From CAZNQW01 sp964575225 (GTDB lineage: Bacteria > Chloroflexota > Anaerolineae > JAAYZQ01), in NCBI GenBank assembly GCA_964575225.1, contig CAZNQW010000029.1:1-24613 (forward strand): DNA of 24,613 nt, read 5' to 3'. Of this stretch, positions 23,496-24,613 are shown one piece after another. The stretch's first letter is position 1. Every line of letters starts with the position of its first letter. The notes beneath the pieces were generated by a model. The model was not told the DNA's origin. It did not search any database and saw only the letters and a list, made by a program, of their open reading frames with translations. A program made the translations under genes and the position numbers.

Positions 23496-23550
23496 GCACG
23501 GATTCTACGGGTGCGGTGATGCGGACGGCCATGGTCCGTAGAATCCGTGC
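23496..23550. terminator. Long inverted repeat between the reductase and the carboxypeptidase
   Basis: Perfect 15-bp arms GCACGGATTCTACGG (23496-23510) and its reverse complement (23536-23550) around a 25-base loop. It sits 33 bp after the aldo/keto reductase stop and may separate that gene from the carboxypeptidase gene. A long loop and no U-tract make an intrinsic terminator uncertain; an operator or repeat remnant is possible. Confidence 0.5.
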
Positions 23551-23582
23551 CCCATGCCCCGACGAGCACCCTGAGCCCAGGG

Positions 23583-24518
23583 TCAGGCCAGTAGGGCGTC
23601 GATCTCGGCCACCTCGTCGGGCGCGAGCACCCAATCGGCGGCCCGGACGTTCTTCAGGACGTGCTCCAGTTTGGTGGCACCCGAGATGACCGAGCAGACC
23701 ATGGGTTGGGCCAGGAGCCAGGCCTGGGCCAGCTCGTTCAGGCCCCGCTCGTGGGCGGCGGCCCAGGCTTCCAGTTTTTCGATCTTGTCATAGACCGCGT
23801 CGACCATGTAGGGGGACAGTAGATCGCTGACGGCGCCCCGCGAACCGGCCGGCGCAGGTTGACCGCGTCGGTACTTGCCGGTGAGAAATCCGCCCGCCAG
23901 GGGAAAGTAGGGCACAAAGCCGACGCCGTGGGCGCGGCAGTAGGGCAGCACCTCTTTTTCGGCTTTGCGCTCCAACAGGTTGTATTCCGATTGGATGACG
24001 GTGATGGGCGTCCAGCCGCGGACCTCGCTCAGCAGGTGGGCTTGGGCCAATTGCCACGAGGCAAAATCAGACACACCCACGTAGCGCACCTTGCCCATGC
24101 GGATCAGATCGTCCAGCGTGCGTAGGGTCTCTTCGATGGGGGTGTGCTCGTCCCAGCGATGGACATAGTACAGGTCGATGTGGTCGCTCTGGAGGCGGCG
24201 CAGGCTGTCCTCTACGGCGTTCATGATGTGATAGCGCGATGCGCCGCGGTCGTTGGTGCCTTCGCCCGTGGGGAACCAGAACTTGCTGGCGACGACAAAA
24301 CGGTCCCAACGCCCCTTGAGGGCGTTCCCCAGGACGGTCTCCGACCGGCCTTTTTGATAGCTGTTCGAGGTGTCGATGTGGTTAATGCCATGCTCCAGGG
24401 CGGCATCGATCACGTCGTTGACCGCGGCCTGAGGCAGCATGTCGGAGCCAAAGCGGTTGGTCCCGATGCCGATGACCGAGACGCGAACCCCTGCCTTACC
24501 CAGTTGTCGATATTCCAT
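23583..24518 (-). CDS. Aldo/keto reductase
   Basis: A 311-residue NADPH-dependent oxidoreductase with the (beta/alpha)8 aldo/keto reductase fold. The catalytic tetrad is complete: D49 and Y54 (HIDTSNSY), K79 (VASKFW) and H120 (LYYVHRW). The NADPH-binding region near the C terminus has the VISGATKLEHVLKN segment usual in bacterial members. ATG 24518 has GGAGAGG before it. It is the most upstream minus-strand gene on the contig, with only about 48 bp of genomic sequence before the adapter, so its promoter is not included. The substrate, probably a small aldehyde or ketone, cannot be named. Confidence 0.93.
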   Translation of the reverse strand: MEYRQLGKAGVRVSVIGIGTNRFGSDMLPQAAVNDVIDAALEHGINHIDTSNSYQKGRSETVLGNALKGRWDRFVVASKFWFPTGEGTNDRGASRYHIMNAVEDSLRRLQSDHIDLYYVHRWDEHTPIEETLRTLDDLIRMGKVRYVGVSDFASWQLAQAHLLSEVRGWTPITVIQSEYNLLERKAEKEVLPYCRAHGVGFVPYFPLAGGFLTGKYRRGQPAPAGSRGAVSDLLSPYMVDAVYDKIEKLEAWAAAHERGLNELAQAWLLAQPMVCSVISGATKLEHVLKNVRAADWVLAPDEVAEIDALLA

Positions 24519-24566
24519 GGTCCCTCTCCTTGTCGAGTGCGCACGCGGCGCAATCGCGAATTTTGC

Positions 24567-24613
24567 AGATCGGAAGAGCGTCGTGTAGGGAAAGAGTGTA
24601 GGATAGGGTGTAG
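24567..24613 (+). other. Illumina TruSeq adapter contamination (P5/i5 side)
   Basis: Bases 24567-24599 match the reverse complement of the TruSeq universal (read 1) adapter, starting AGATCGGAAGAGCGTCGTG. Bases 24600-24607 (AGGATAGG) are in the i5 index position; in sample-sheet orientation this is CCTATCCT, which I recall as D503. GTGTAG at the end starts the P5 sequence. Genomic sequence ends at about 24566. Confidence 0.98.

Noticed and set aside
1..24613. CRISPR arrays, tRNA or rRNA genes, transposases
   Set aside because: No regularly spaced direct repeats, no tRNA-like or rRNA-like segments and no transposase or integrase motifs were seen on either strand.

Overview
This 24.6 kb window is a high-GC bacterial metagenomic or draft-genome contig with 16 recognisable protein genes and no RNA genes that I could see. 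Strong AGGAGG-type ribosome binding sites, an FCD-type GntR regulator, many hydrolase and VOC families and REP-like intergenic palindromes would suit Chloroflexota (Caldilineae or Anaerolineae-like), but that is a low-confidence impression. Both contig ends are not genomic: bases 1-47 and 24567-24613 are Illumina TruSeq dual-index adapter sequence. A 10-N gap at 7166-7175 has an identical 8-base word on each side and is probably a false gap.

Layout. A 5'-truncated pentaheme cytochrome c (50-1699) is followed by about 590 bp without a gene that holds two REP-like palindromes, a good promoter and a palindromic operator. Then comes a plus-strand operon: a GntR/FCD regulator, an Asp/Glu/hydantoin racemase, a hydantoinase/allantoinase-type amidohydrolase and an M20 N-carbamoyl amino acid/allantoate amidohydrolase. 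Together these make a complete racemase, ring-opening and decarbamoylation cassette for hydantoins or allantoin.

From 6602 to the right end all genes lie on the minus strand. Read in transcription order: an aldo/keto reductase, an M14 carboxypeptidase, a VOC protein made of two near-identical halves, then a very tight run of genes from 20484 down to 9216 (amidohydrolase, second amidohydrolase, M24 creatinase/prolidase-like protein, two overlapping PLP aminotransferase-fold genes, AspA/AstE-like deacylase, twin-VOC protein, NAD-dependent epimerase, M20 dipeptidase, DsbA-like thioredoxin-fold protein), followed by an MFS transporter and a Gfo/Idh/MocA dehydrogenase. Many of these enzymes cleave C-N bonds of amides, peptides or ureides, so the region looks like a scavenging or catabolic island for nitrogenous organic matter (inference).

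Most interesting: (1) the DsbA-like gene at 9216-9833 is intact except for one in-frame UGA, at the position of the family's active-site Cys and directly followed by a hairpin with a GGA loop that resembles a bacterial SECIS element, so it is a candidate selenoprotein; (2) one of the two overlapping aminotransferase genes has Arg in place of the PLP-binding Lys, by a change of all three codon bases; (3) several other hydrolases in the same run carry substitutions at metal-ligand positions.
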